A stretch of 64,000 nt of DNA from Oleispira antarctica RB-8 (GTDB taxonomy: Bacteria; Pseudomonadota; Gammaproteobacteria; Pseudomonadales; Oceanobacteraceae), in NCBI GenBank assembly GCA_000967895.1, contig FO203512.1:3657531-3721530 (forward strand), written 5' to 3'. This document shows positions 9,197 through 17,962 of this stretch, one piece after another. Position numbers and translations under genes: made by a program. Numbering within the stretch: the first letter of the stretch is position 1; each line of letters begins with the position of its first letter. The notes below the pieces were generated by a model, which saw only the letters and a program-made list of their open reading frames with translations, was not told the origin of the DNA and made no database searches.

Positions 9197-10234
9197 TTAA
9201 AAACCTTCTAATACAATTTTACCGATCGATTTTCCTGATTCCAATTCAGCATGGGCGATTTTTAAATTTTCAGCATTAATAGTACCTAGATTTTTACCGG
9301 CTGTTGTTTGGATATAGCCTTGATCAACCAATTCACCAACTCGAGTTAAAAGAAGGCTTTGTTCGTTCATGTCCTTTGCATTAAACATCGATCTTGCAAA
9401 CATAAATTCCCAATGGAAAGACAAGCTTTTCATTTTTATTTTAGAAATATCGATCGCACCGGGGTCATCAATGATGGCAATCTTGCCAAAGGGTACAAGC
9501 AGATCAATATACGCATCAAAGTAACCTCCTGTGCCGTTTAAGCTCGCAACATGCGTCACTTGCCCGATACCTTCGCTTGCAATCAATTTTTCAATTTGTG
9601 GCTGTAACGGCTTACTATGATCAACCACATAATCAGCACCTAACTTAGCGACCCAAGCCTTAGAACTGTCACGTGACGCCGTTGCAATAATAGTGGCTCC
9701 AGTGAGTACTCTAGCCAGCTGTAAAAGAATAGAACCTACGCCGCCTGCAGCGCCTACGACTAAAATAACTTCATCAGACTTATCAGTCGCCCTTGGCATT
9801 TGTTGTTTAAGAGATAAATGTTCAAATAACAATTCCCAAGCAGTAATGGCGGTTAAAGGGAGCGCAGCCGCTTCTGCATTTGATAATGAAGAGGGCTTTT
9901 TACCCACAAGACGCTCATCAACAAGTTGATATTCAGCATTACTGCCTTGACGCATCAAAGCACCCGCATAATAAACGTCATCGCCCACTTTAAACTGTGA
10001 TACAGCATCGCCCGTAGCAATGACTTCGCCCACAGCATCCCAGCCAATCACTTTATGTTCGTCACCTTCGGCAGGCATATTCAAACGGATTTTATAATCT
10101 ACAGGATTAACCGCTATGGCTTTCACCCTAACCAAGAGATCGTGACCCGTAGCGATGGGCTGTGGTATCTCGATATCAACCAATGAATGGGTATCTGTAA
10201 TTGGTAAAGACTTAAGGTATCCAACTGCTTTCAT
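9197..10234 (-). CDS. Zinc-type alcohol dehydrogenase-like / quinone oxidoreductase (MDR superfamily)
   Basis: About 345 residues from MKAVGYLKSLPI. The frame extends 18 codons further to 10288, but MKAVGYL is the family's usual start. The N-terminal GroES-like fold (LLVRVKAIAVNPVDYKIR, VIGWDAVGEV) precedes a Rossmann domain (VVGAAGGVGSILLQLARVL). The zinc-ligand cysteines of classical alcohol dehydrogenases are absent, placing it with the NADPH-dependent quinone oxidoreductases. It is divergent from a LysR gene 132 bp away, which probably controls it, and is followed by the ABM gene. Confidence 0.88.
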   Translation of the reverse strand: MKAVGYLKSLPITDTHSLVDIEIPQPIATGHDLLVRVKAIAVNPVDYKIRLNMPAEGDEHKVIGWDAVGEVIATGDAVSQFKVGDDVYYAGALMRQGSNAEYQLVDERLVGKKPSSLSNAEAAALPLTAITAWELLFEHLSLKQQMPRATDKSDEVILVVGAAGGVGSILLQLARVLTGATIIATASRDSSKAWVAKLGADYVVDHSKPLQPQIEKLIASEGIGQVTHVASLNGTGGYFDAYIDLLVPFGKIAIIDDPGAIDISKIKMKSLSFHWEFMFARSMFNAKDMNEQSLLLTRVGELVDQGYIQTTAGKNLGTINAENLKIAHAELESGKSIGKIVLEGF

Positions 10235-10366
10235 GTAAATGCTCCGATGCTTGTTCAGTACGATTATTGAGTGTGTTTGTTGTTTCATTGGTCGTTATAG
10301 TAGCGCTTGATTACCCTGTTTTAAACAGTATAGTATTTAATACATTCTCAAATATAATTTGACAAT

Positions 10367-11323
10367 ATGCTATTAGAAGATCTTCAAGTTGTACTTAAAG
10401 TGGCTGAGTTTCGCAATATTACGGCAGCAGCTACTCATTTAGACATGCGCATCGCCACTGCAAGCGCCGCCCTTAAGCGGGTTGAGGCAGCTTTAGGGGC
10501 CGAATTATTCATCCGTACAACTCGCCAGCTACGAGTATCCAGCGCGGGGGAAAAGTACATCCCGCAATGTGAACAAGCATTACAGATGTTGGAGCATGCC
10601 AAACAAAATATACAAGGTGAAGCGGGAACGGTAGAAGGTGAGCTGCGCATCGCATTGTCATCAGATCTAGGCCGCAATGTAATTATGCCTTGGCTGGATG
10701 AATTTATGGACGCTAACCCTAAGATTGGATTAAGGATTAATGCCAGTGATTCCAACATCGACTTTTATCGTGATTCAGTCGATATGGCTTTACGCTATGG
10801 TAAGCCAGACGATGCCAACCTCTACGGGTTTAAAATTTGTAATGTACCCGGATTACTTTGCGCGACTCAAGAATACCTGAATAAAAATGGCATACCAAAG
10901 CATCCTGAAGAATTGAAAACTCATAACGGCTTATTTTATCAGCTGCACGATATTATTCACAATATCTGGATATTTTCTAAGAGTACTACTAACAGTAATA
11001 AAGATAACGAAGAATATAAAATAAAAATGAATGGCAATCGTGCATCCAACGATGGTGATTTAGTAAGACGTTGGTGCGTGGCAGGAAAAGGACTCGCGAT
11101 AAAATCTTGCCTAGATATGTCAGCGGAGTTATTAGCCAACAAGGTGATCAGCGTAATGCCAGATTACCAGCCAAGATCAACAGAGCTGTGGCTTATATTT
11201 CCAAGTCGTCAATCTATTACACCAGCGGCTAGATTATTAAGAGACATGCTGAAGCAGAAATGTAACGACGTATTGAAACAGCTGGTTGAAGAAAACGTTT
11301 TAGATAAAAGTACATTAAATTAA
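10367..11323 (+). CDS. LysR-family transcriptional regulator
   Basis: 318 residues. The N-terminal winged HTH (about 1-60) contains FRNITAAATHLDMRIATASAALKRVEAALGAELFIRTTR. The substrate-binding domain (about 90-300) begins at EGELRIALSSDLG. It is transcribed away from the MDR dehydrogenase across a 132-bp spacer, the standard LysR arrangement, so it probably activates or represses that gene and the ABM gene when a small electrophile is sensed. The inducer is unknown. There is no obvious truncation. Confidence 0.93.
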   Translation: MLLEDLQVVLKVAEFRNITAAATHLDMRIATASAALKRVEAALGAELFIRTTRQLRVSSAGEKYIPQCEQALQMLEHAKQNIQGEAGTVEGELRIALSSDLGRNVIMPWLDEFMDANPKIGLRINASDSNIDFYRDSVDMALRYGKPDDANLYGFKICNVPGLLCATQEYLNKNGIPKHPEELKTHNGLFYQLHDIIHNIWIFSKSTTNSNKDNEEYKIKMNGNRASNDGDLVRRWCVAGKGLAIKSCLDMSAELLANKVISVMPDYQPRSTELWLIFPSRQSITPAARLLRDMLKQKCNDVLKQLVEENVLDKSTLN

Positions 11324-11588
11324 TGAGGGCGTATTACTTAGCCAGTTAAAGTGCTCATTGGAAGTAATACTGGCCGCGTTAGCCTCTGTCGTGACATTGA
11401 TACATGTTTGGCAGATTACGAGTATTTCTCTTTTGTTAATCGAACGGTATTGTTATTAATTTCAATAATTATGCGCACATAGATATCAGGCCCGACCATC
11501 ATGCCAAGGTTATGATTAGCATTCATAGCGTCAAGTTTTTGATCTATATTTTGTATATAAAAATTCTGGCTGGCGTTTACTCACGACC
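11324..11588. other. Noncoding stretch with a possible relic reading frame on the minus strand
   Basis: 265 bp between the LysR gene and the TSUP relic. On the minus strand, 11526 down to 11416 can be read as MNANHNLGMMVGPDIYVRII and 16 further residues to a TAA. The frame stays open a little further upstream without a start. It could be the C-terminal remnant of a lost gene, but I recognise no family. Nothing else is visible. Confidence 0.3.
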
Positions 11589-12041
11589 TTGATTCGTTTT
11601 GATGCGGTTTATTTTGGTAATTATTACGACCCTAATCATATTGGCATATCTGTATTAGGCGTTATCAGTGATGACTTTGTTGGGCGGGATCAGGTTTTGG
11701 TGAGCATGGGCATCATTTCTGTATTCAGGTGTTCCACAATCAATATTTACTTGGCAACTCGTCAATTACCAAAACGTAATTGGCTGGCAACCGCCGCAGT
11801 ATTTTTTGCCATAATGAATGTAATTAAAATAATACATTATAGCTTAACGGGTCAATGGCAATCGGACTTGTCTGTTTCTTCGTTATAAATAATTGATCTT
11901 CTATTATTATCGATTAGCCTTATTGGTATATGGCTAGGGTATCGTTTGCATACAAAAACTAGTGAAGAACATTTCATATTCGCCTGTAAGGGCTTACTGT
12001 TTTTCTATGGGGTCGGTTTGCTAAGCAGTGCAATAATATGA
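11589..12041 (+). pseudogene. TSUP (TauE/SafE) family permease relic, 5'-truncated with an in-frame stop
   Basis: Frame 3 encodes a C-terminal half resembling TauE/SafE permeases, including ATRQLPKRNWLATAAVFFAI and then IKIIHYSLTGQW. A TAA at 11886-11888 interrupts it, and the same frame continues with LLLLSISLIGIWLGYRL and FACKGLLFFYGVGLL to TGA at 12039-12041. The frame has no good start (only a TTG), and the N-terminal helices are missing. Truncation plus nonsense mutation indicates a decayed gene. An intact but unrelated-looking TSUP gene lies at 32477-33226. Confidence 0.65.
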
Positions 12042-12103
12042 CAATCGCCTAAACTCAATTAAAGACAATGTATATTTCACTAGATGCTAAATAGAGAGCT
12101 AAA

Positions 12104-12316
12104 ATGCTACCCAAACTGTCCTTACCCGTGTATTTATCGGCCGTAAAAGTTGCCCTAATCGTAGGCACAATATTATTACTGATCAATCAGTATGACGCAT
12201 TATTCTTCGAGGCTGAGATACGCTGGTTTCCTGCTCTATTAACTTACTGCGTCCCTTTTTTAGTGTTTCTACTGGGGCGTAAAAATGCTAATCAGAGCAG
12301 CGAAACTGAGCAATAA
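12104..12316 (+). CDS. NrtS-like small two-TM protein (nitrate/nitrite transporter family)
   Basis: 70 residues, two membrane helices. The pattern VKVALIVGTILLLINQYDAL followed by LLTYCVPFLVFL matches the small NrtS family, which in cyanobacteria was described as a nitrate/nitrite transporter working with a second small subunit. No second subunit or nitrate-assimilation gene is adjacent. The role here is therefore family inference only. It starts with ATG after AGAGAGC, a weak ribosome site, and ends 12 bp before the convergent oxygenase gene. Confidence 0.65.
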   Translation: MLPKLSLPVYLSAVKVALIVGTILLLINQYDALFFEAEIRWFPALLTYCVPFLVFLLGRKNANQSSETEQ

Positions 12317-12328
12317 TTTCAGCCTTTT

Positions 12329-13003
12329 CTATAGCGGTGGATCAACGCGATCCGATACTGAAGTATTGACTCGAAACCAGCCTGCAATAGAGTGCCTATC
12401 GCGCTTCGCGGCTAATACTTCGTGAGGAAACTCTTCGCTTAAAAAAGTAACCAGAGTGCCAAATAATGGCACGACTTTTACTCCCTCTTTGTCATGATCA
12501 TTTTCATAGATCACCAACTCGCCACCGTCTGCCGCCGTCCAGCCCGAATTAAAATAAGCAACCACAGACAAAACTCGATTAGCTTCACCACGAAAGGCAT
12601 CGTAATGACGTTTGTAATAATCACCTGGACCATAATGAGCAAAGTGACTTTCGAACGAGAATAAACCAAGGAATAAGCGACGGTTTAAAAAACGTTGTAG
12701 GCTAGCTGACCAGTCCAACCAGTTTTTGCCCGTTTCTGTTTCACCGTTAATCCAGCAAATCTCATCGGTTCTTACAAATTCATTTTCGAGATAAGCATCA
12801 CCGCGCCCGATGCCTGCTTTTTTAAATTTTTCTGCAGCCAGTGATTGCTGATGATTAAATAGGCTGCTTGCCAGGTCCTCAGGTAATGCACCATGGCGTA
12901 TGCTGTAACCTTGTTTTTCAATATCTTGAGCTATAAGGCCAAACAATGTTTCGTCGTTCGTTCTATTTCCATCAGTTACTGGAAATTGATTTAAAGCTAC
13001 CAA
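12329..13003 (-). CDS. 2-oxoglutarate/Fe(II)-dependent dioxygenase (PKHD/P4H-type)
   Basis: 224 residues of the double-stranded beta-helix dioxygenase fold. Predicted iron ligands are H133 and D135 (KRHYDAF) and H194 (EFPHEVL), with R203 likely binding the 2-oxoglutarate carboxylate just before HSIAGWFRV. The core motif VLSVVAYFNSGWTAADGGELVIY is typical of prolyl-4-hydroxylase-like enzymes. The substrate is unknown; bacterial relatives hydroxylate proteins such as EF-Tu, but this copy is not close enough to name. It is monocistronic and convergent with the NrtS-like gene. Confidence 0.85.
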   Translation of the reverse strand: MVALNQFPVTDGNRTNDETLFGLIAQDIEKQGYSIRHGALPEDLASSLFNHQQSLAAEKFKKAGIGRGDAYLENEFVRTDEICWINGETETGKNWLDWSASLQRFLNRRLFLGLFSFESHFAHYGPGDYYKRHYDAFRGEANRVLSVVAYFNSGWTAADGGELVIYENDHDKEGVKVVPLFGTLVTFLSEEFPHEVLAAKRDRHSIAGWFRVNTSVSDRVDPPL

Positions 13004-13230
13004 GGTATATACCTTCTAAAATAAATAATTTATGTGGGGCAATTGATAAAGCGAGTCGTCTTTATACAGATTTATAGCTAAATTTGAATAAAAGATACGA
13101 ATGATAGAAATTTACACAGAATTAGGGATACAAATAAGTGTCGTGCATTAGAAAATGAACAGAAATTATATTTAACGAAATTTGGAGGAAATAAAGATTG
13201 TAACTATTGGAAGATATAAAAATAGGAGGT

Positions 13231-13273
13231 GCACAAAGCAGTGGGCGGCAAGCCGACCAACTGCTTCACGTGC
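13231..13273 (-). terminator. Probable terminator hairpin downstream of the cold-shock gene
   Basis: Read on the minus strand, GCAC, AAGCAGT and CGGC arms pair with GCCG, ACTGCTT and GTGC across a short loop, giving a long GC-rich hairpin just 13 bp after the csp stop. The following T-run is weak, so the hairpin could also protect the mRNA 3' end. Confidence 0.55.
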
Positions 13274-13285
13274 TTAGGCTGGAGC

Positions 13286-13492
13286 TTAGATAGCTACAAC
13301 TTTATTTGCACAAGGGCCTTTCTGACCTTCGCCAACTTCAAATTCAACAGCCTGGCCGTCGTTCAAAGTTGCGTAACCGCCACCAGCTTGGATTTCTGAA
13401 TGGTGTACAAAAAGATCCTTGCTGCCATCTTCAGGTGTAATAAAACCGAAACCTTTATCGGCATTAAACCACTTAACGATACCTTTACTCAT
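13286..13492 (-). CDS. Cold-shock-domain protein (CspA family)
   Basis: 68 residues, a single OB-fold that binds single-stranded RNA/DNA as an RNA chaperone. RNP1 (KGFGFI) and RNP2 (LFVHH) are intact in [20 protein letters not shown] and [10 protein letters not shown]. The 385 bp upstream to the next gene is AT-rich and could contain the long structured 5' leader typical of cold-inducible csp genes, though I cannot show that. A hairpin follows the stop. Confidence 0.95.
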   Translation of the reverse strand: MSKGIVKWFNADKGFGFITPEDGSKDLFVHHSEIQAGGGYATLNDGQAVEFEVGEGQKGPCANKVVAI

Positions 13493-13823
13493 GCTCTTTA
13501 CTCTTCATTATTGGTGAAATATTTAAGTTATACCCGAATTCACCAGTTCGTGTATAAAGACGTGACAAAGAGCCATAATCAAGTTGGAGTACAACCTGAT
13601 CAGATTCATTTACCTTAATCTAACTAGACAATCACATATTTATGCTCAACATACAACCACTTGATGCATTAAACATGCGACTAAACTTCATTTTCGCTAA
13701 AAAAACCTAATATAGGTTCAATATAGAACAAATTTGGGCACAAACTTTCGTATTAATAGATTAACCGAGGAGAATGAGAGCACTGGCTGCTTTACTACAA
13801 ATTCGCCTTTATTCATAAAAACG
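13493..13823. other. Upstream region of the cold-shock gene
   Basis: About 330 bp without a credible gene, AT-rich, immediately 5' of csp on the minus strand. It should carry the csp promoter and leader. I see no confident cold-box or named riboswitch. Confidence 0.4.
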
Positions 13824-13855
13824 TTGACCTGTGTGTAGGTCATAAGAATTATACT
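13824..13855 (+). promoter_or_regulatory. MerR-family-type promoter (20-bp spacer with central dyad)
   Basis: TTGACC at 13824-13829 and TATACT at 13850-13855 are separated by 20 bp, too long for ordinary sigma70 but characteristic of MerR-regulated metal promoters. The spacer carries the inverted repeat GACCT (13826-13830), GTGTGT, AGGTC (13837-13841). It drives the metal-efflux-type permease starting at 13878. No merR-type gene is adjacent. Confidence 0.7.
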
Positions 13856-13877
13856 AAGCAATGCTTATTAAAAGAGA

Positions 13878-14891
13878 ATGTTCATTATGATGGTACTGCT
13901 CGATAATTTTATTTTACTGTTCACCGAATCGGCCCCGTATTTATTATTGGGGCTATTACTCGCGGGCATTATTCGCATGCTGGTTCCCGATAGCTGGATC
14001 ACTAAGTTTTTAGGCGAAAAAAGCTCAGTAGTGACAGCAGCCATCATTGGTACACCTTTGCCACTTTGCTCATGCTCGGTTATTCCTACCGCCATAGGGA
14101 TTCGACGCGCTGGCGCTAGTAAGGCGAGCACCGCAAGCTTTATGGTATCGACACCTGAAACGGGGGTGGACTCTATTGGCGTCACATTAGCGCTTATGGG
14201 ACCCGTAATGGCGATTGCGCGCCCTATCTCAGCCATCATTTCAGCCATAGTAGCGGGAACCCTTGTGCGCCTTTGGGATACCGAGACTCCTCCCATTCAA
14301 GAGGAAGCCGTTAAAAGTTGCTGTGGTGGCAAGAAGGAAGTATTGGGATTCGGCCAAAAGATGAAAAACGCTGTGGTATATGGTTATGGGAAATTGCTAT
14401 CTGACTTTATGGGCTGGTTGTTGATCGGTATCGGATTTGCCGCCTTGATTCAAACTTATGTTCCACCAACGCTCTTAAGCGAATACGGCAATGGCATTTT
14501 TGCCATGTTGATCGCGGTAGTGATTTCTATTCCTATGTATATCTGCGCAACAGCCTCAACACCCGTTGCTGCAGGCTTAATGTTATCGGGAATTTCACCC
14601 GGCGCAGCGCTGGTATTCATGCTGACAGGCCCAGCCACTAATATTGCAACCCTGATGATAGTCAAGAATGAGTTAGGCATACGGTCGCTAATGGCTTATT
14701 TAACCGGAGTCATCGTTACGGCTCTTGCGATGGGCCTAACCCTGGACTGGATAGTTGAGTATTTCCAACTCACCATTGAAGTGAGCCAAGGGGAACACGG
14801 AGATATGACGTCTCTACTCTATTCCGCCTCAGCGATTATTTTAGCCGGTTTGATTATTTGGCAATATGGGAAGAAGTTGAAAGTAAATTAA
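13878..14891 (+). CDS. SO_0444-family Cu/Zn efflux permease (ArsP/DUF318-related)
   Basis: About 337 residues and 8-10 membrane helices in two repeats. The first repeat contains the CxC motif in TPLPLCSCSVIPTAIGIRRAGASK. A cytoplasmic loop has a CCGG cluster (VKSCCGGKKE). The second repeat has PMYICATASTPVAAGLMLSG and LTGPATNIATL. This arrangement matches the SO_0444 Cu/Zn exporter and ArsP-like permease superfamily. Cys pairs likely handle the thiophilic metal. ATG 13878 is used; ATG 13887 is equally possible and sits better behind AAGAGA. The upstream MerR-type promoter supports a metal-induced role. The exact ion is unproven. Confidence 0.85.
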   Translation: MFIMMVLLDNFILLFTESAPYLLLGLLLAGIIRMLVPDSWITKFLGEKSSVVTAAIIGTPLPLCSCSVIPTAIGIRRAGASKASTASFMVSTPETGVDSIGVTLALMGPVMAIARPISAIISAIVAGTLVRLWDTETPPIQEEAVKSCCGGKKEVLGFGQKMKNAVVYGYGKLLSDFMGWLLIGIGFAALIQTYVPPTLLSEYGNGIFAMLIAVVISIPMYICATASTPVAAGLMLSGISPGAALVFMLTGPATNIATLMIVKNELGIRSLMAYLTGVIVTALAMGLTLDWIVEYFQLTIEVSQGEHGDMTSLLYSASAIILAGLIIWQYGKKLKVN

Positions 14892-15691
14892 TCTCTCGAT
14901 GGTGCAGCAGAGCTTCCCGCAAGAATGCCACCATCGATATTTAGCTCTATGCCTGTAACATAGTGTGATTCATCGGAAGCGAGATATGCCGCACCATATG
15001 CAACATCTAACGACGTTCCCATTCTTTTAAGTGGCACATCGGCAGCTACCTTTTTAATGGCCGTTTCACGCTGATCACCCTCGCCCAACATAGAATCCCA
15101 CATAGGGGTTAGAATTGCGCCAGGGTGAATGGAATTACAACGAATGGGATACCCCTTTTCCGCACAATATAACGCCACAGACTTCGTATGATTCCTAACC
15201 GCCGCTTTGCTCGATGCATAAGCTGTGGCAGCTGGAATACCGACAATTCCTGATCGTGACGAGATATTAACGATACTCGCCGCCACTGCCGACTTCATTA
15301 ATTTGATGCCGTATTTACAGCCTAATGCCACACCATCTAAATTGGTTTTATGCACAGTATGCCAACTATCCATATCTAGATTTTCTGGATCGTGGGGGCC
15401 AGAGGATTCAAAAAAACCAGTGATACCCGCATTGTTTACCAATACATCAATTTTTCCATATTGTTTTTCAATGTTATTGCTCAGTAGTTGCCACTGCGCC
15501 TCTTGAGATACATCTAAGTGAAAATACTGAGCTTGTTCGCCGATCGCTGATGCAACCGCTCTACCCAGTTCATCATTAATATCGGTCACGATAACCTGCG
15601 CGCCTTCATCTGCAAATAACTCAGCAATGGCTTGGCCAATCCCCCTCGCAGCTCCCGTAATCAAGGCTACTTTCCCATGAAGTCTTGGCAT
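14888..15691 (-). CDS. Short-chain dehydrogenase/reductase (SDR), alcohol/steroid type
   Basis: 267 residues, classical SDR. NAD(P)-binding TGAARGIGQA is near residue 13, NNAGITG near 88, catalytic Ser in IVNISSRSG, and YASSK is the active-site Tyr-Lys pair. The C-terminus VTGIELNIDGGILAGSS is typical of glucose-1-dehydrogenase or cyclohexanol dehydrogenase-like enzymes. An acidic D38 after the second beta strand (VTDIND) suggests NAD rather than NADP. The stop overlaps the convergent permease end by 4 bp. The substrate is unknown. Confidence 0.9.
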   Translation of the reverse strand: MPRLHGKVALITGAARGIGQAIAELFADEGAQVIVTDINDELGRAVASAIGEQAQYFHLDVSQEAQWQLLSNNIEKQYGKIDVLVNNAGITGFFESSGPHDPENLDMDSWHTVHKTNLDGVALGCKYGIKLMKSAVAASIVNISSRSGIVGIPAATAYASSKAAVRNHTKSVALYCAEKGYPIRCNSIHPGAILTPMWDSMLGEGDQRETAIKKVAADVPLKRMGTSLDVAYGAAYLASDESHYVTGIELNIDGGILAGSSAAPSRD

Positions 15692-15866
15692 ATATACTCT
15701 CCCTTATCGCTTTAATATCACTCTTATATTTTGAAGCTAAACACAACTAAATAATATAAAGCAAACCAGTGATAGTTTTACCCATAAAATTAAAACCAAA
15801 AAGCTCGTACGTCCGTATAGAAAGAAGAACACGCTCCGGCGACCAACTGATTAGTAGAAATTTGTT

Positions 15867-16877
15867 ATGATGCTAAATATTGAAACCCTTCTCGATGGCG
15901 AAAAAGCGTTAGCTAATGCACCCAAAGCGGTATTAGCCGATGGTCGCTTCTGTATTCCACAACACTATTTAAGTTACCAACATAGTTTATCGTCTGTAGA
16001 GCAATTACTACTGGATATTGATTTTGACCCTCGCTACCCCATATTTGCCAGCCAAGATGAAACTGGAATCTATGTACAGGTCGGTATTATTGGTGTCGAT
16101 AATTATAAATCCAATACTAACTCACAAGAGAAAGTAGTTTATGGGCGCAAGTGGCGAGTAGAGCCTCAGCTGCCATCTTCAGAGATTATACAAACTGTAT
16201 TTTTAGCGCTAAAGAAGGCTCGTGAGCATGAAATTCGTGAACTGTTTCGTTTAGAGCATAACAACAAGATGACGACCCCTTTCAATAATCATCATGACTT
16301 ACCCTTACTCACAAATAGTCGAGAGCGTTTACAGCCAACAGCAAGCAAGGCTCAAGCATTATTCTGTACTGAAATAGAAAAAATTCTTAAAACCATTCGC
16401 TATGATGGTATGCAGTTTGAATTATTGAGCTTTCTGCTTCGCCCAACCGGTGAATACCTAGTTGAGCTAAAACTGTTGCCACAAGCTGGCGATCAGCTAG
16501 CTGAACTAACAGGCACCGAATACATCAGCTTTATGCTGGCCAAGCCGACTATTAATTATTTTACCCACCAGCTTATGCAGCACCTTATTCAATTAAGTGA
16601 TCGCTATATTGATGAACAATTTCGTTACCGTGGTTTTAATCGCTTTAGCTGGGAAAATGAAGTCAGCGCCATTGCGCAGTTATCAACAGAGGTTCGTCAA
16701 CTGCATAAATCAGCGGACTTAGACGGTTTCAACCAACACTGGCAACAGAGTAATTATGAAACTGATCGCAGCCGTATTCCTGTTGTTTCTTCTGGAGCGC
16801 TGTGGAGTAAGTTAAAAAATCAATTAGATTCGTTTTCGCCGATTGCAAGTACACTTCCAATTAATAACAGGCTTTAA
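15867..16877 (+). CDS. Conserved-looking protein of unknown function
   Basis: 336 residues that I do not recognise. It is soluble and mixed alpha/beta, with no signal peptide or membrane segment. Notable parts are FDPRYPIFASQDETGIYVQVGIIG followed by VVYGRKWRVEPQLPSSEIIQTVFLALKKAREHEIRELF, then an acidic C-terminal half with ISFMLAKPTINYFTHQLMQHLIQLS. The last 4 bp overlap the end of the convergent AraC gene. The start could be 15867 or 15870. Codon use resembles its neighbours, so it is probably a real native gene. Confidence 0.75.
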   Translation: MMLNIETLLDGEKALANAPKAVLADGRFCIPQHYLSYQHSLSSVEQLLLDIDFDPRYPIFASQDETGIYVQVGIIGVDNYKSNTNSQEKVVYGRKWRVEPQLPSSEIIQTVFLALKKAREHEIRELFRLEHNNKMTTPFNNHHDLPLLTNSRERLQPTASKAQALFCTEIEKILKTIRYDGMQFELLSFLLRPTGEYLVELKLLPQAGDQLAELTGTEYISFMLAKPTINYFTHQLMQHLIQLSDRYIDEQFRYRGFNRFSWENEVSAIAQLSTEVRQLHKSADLDGFNQHWQQSNYETDRSRIPVVSSGALWSKLKNQLDSFSPIASTLPINNRL

Positions 16878-17914
16878 CTATCATTAATGCTCGCCCGGTA
16901 ATCGCTAGGCGTCTTCCCTGACCATTTTTTGAAGGCGCGACAAAAAACAGTAGAATTGCTAATACCCACGTGATTAGCAATCTGTTTAGTCGACTTACTC
17001 GACTGATATAACATCTGCTTCGCCATGGAGAAACGGACTTCATCCAATAGCCCCTGAAACGATATACCTTCAGATTTTAGTTTACGAGTCAGCGTTCTGT
17101 GAGAGCAAGATAATAAATCTGCGAGCTGGTCGCGGTTCAGAAACCGTCCTTGCTTTGCCTGATGGTGCATTATCCTGCGTGCTTGAAAAGCAATATTACT
17201 TTGTTGCTCATACTTCGTTTTTTCAATATCCAGCTGGGCAATATAAAAAGTCTGCATAGAAGAATTGGGGTTTTTAACTTTCTGCGCTAAAGCTGATCGA
17301 GGAATGCGTATTTTATTAATAGGCGATAAACTGTGCACAAGGCATTGAAACTGCCTTTCTAACTGAGTTTCATAGCCCGTCGCGTCATGACAGAAAAAAT
17401 ATTCAGCTTGTGTATCTAATCCTGAACGCTTGGCATAAAAATCAAAAGCGCAAAAGATTAACTCAATGAAACTGGCTTCTATTTTTTTAAAATTAGCTAA
17501 AGGCAAGATTTCAATGTCGAGATACCTATCGCTATAGTTCATGCTGAAATCAAAGCCGGGAATAAAAAGTTCGGTATATTTTTGAAATAACATTAAAGCT
17601 TGCTCAGCATCATCTGCATTAATAATCGCTAAGCCCAGCATGCCTAAAGTATCTTCTTTGAAGTGCTGTACTATTTGCAAGCTAAAAGGTGTGTCTTTTT
17701 TTGCTAGCATGTGGCCAAGGGTTAATAACAGGCATATTTGATCACCATCTAAACGGGCATCTGGATCTTGCAGAATATTTACTGGAATATTGAGTAGTTC
17801 CAAGCCTTTAGCGATGGAAAAGTTGATCGCTGACCCTTCAGTAATGGTATCAATGAAGTCTTTTGCTAGTTGGCTATAAATTGCCGGAAATTTTAATTGG
17901 CTGAGTTCACTCAT
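16874..17914 (-). CDS. AraC-family transcriptional regulator (arabinose-binding-like N-domain)
   Basis: 346 residues. The N-terminal ligand-sensing domain (about 20-205) belongs to the Arabinose_bd class common in OruR/ArgR-type regulators of fatty-acid or lipid metabolism. The C-terminal double HTH (about 245-342) contains DQLADLLSCSHRTLTRKLKSEGISFQ and the signature ANHVGISNSTVFCRAFKKWSGKTPSDYR. It lies 48 bp downstream of a predicted metal-dependent hydrolase on the same strand and may control it. The inducer is unknown. Confidence 0.92.
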   Translation of the reverse strand: MSELSQLKFPAIYSQLAKDFIDTITEGSAINFSIAKGLELLNIPVNILQDPDARLDGDQICLLLTLGHMLAKKDTPFSLQIVQHFKEDTLGMLGLAIINADDAEQALMLFQKYTELFIPGFDFSMNYSDRYLDIEILPLANFKKIEASFIELIFCAFDFYAKRSGLDTQAEYFFCHDATGYETQLERQFQCLVHSLSPINKIRIPRSALAQKVKNPNSSMQTFYIAQLDIEKTKYEQQSNIAFQARRIMHHQAKQGRFLNRDQLADLLSCSHRTLTRKLKSEGISFQGLLDEVRFSMAKQMLYQSSKSTKQIANHVGISNSTVFCRAFKKWSGKTPSDYRASINDS

Positions 17915-17962
17915 GCTACACAGTTTCTTATTGTTTCCGGCAGAATAAGGGCATTCCGCAGA

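Noticed and set aside
8825-13003. Genomic island of horizontally acquired genes
   Set aside because: The genes are small and mixed, but there is no integrase, no tRNA, no flanking direct repeat and no clear composition break.
13868-14296. 142-residue minus-strand frame
   Set aside because: Antisense to the Cu/Zn-type permease, whose motifs are on the plus strand.
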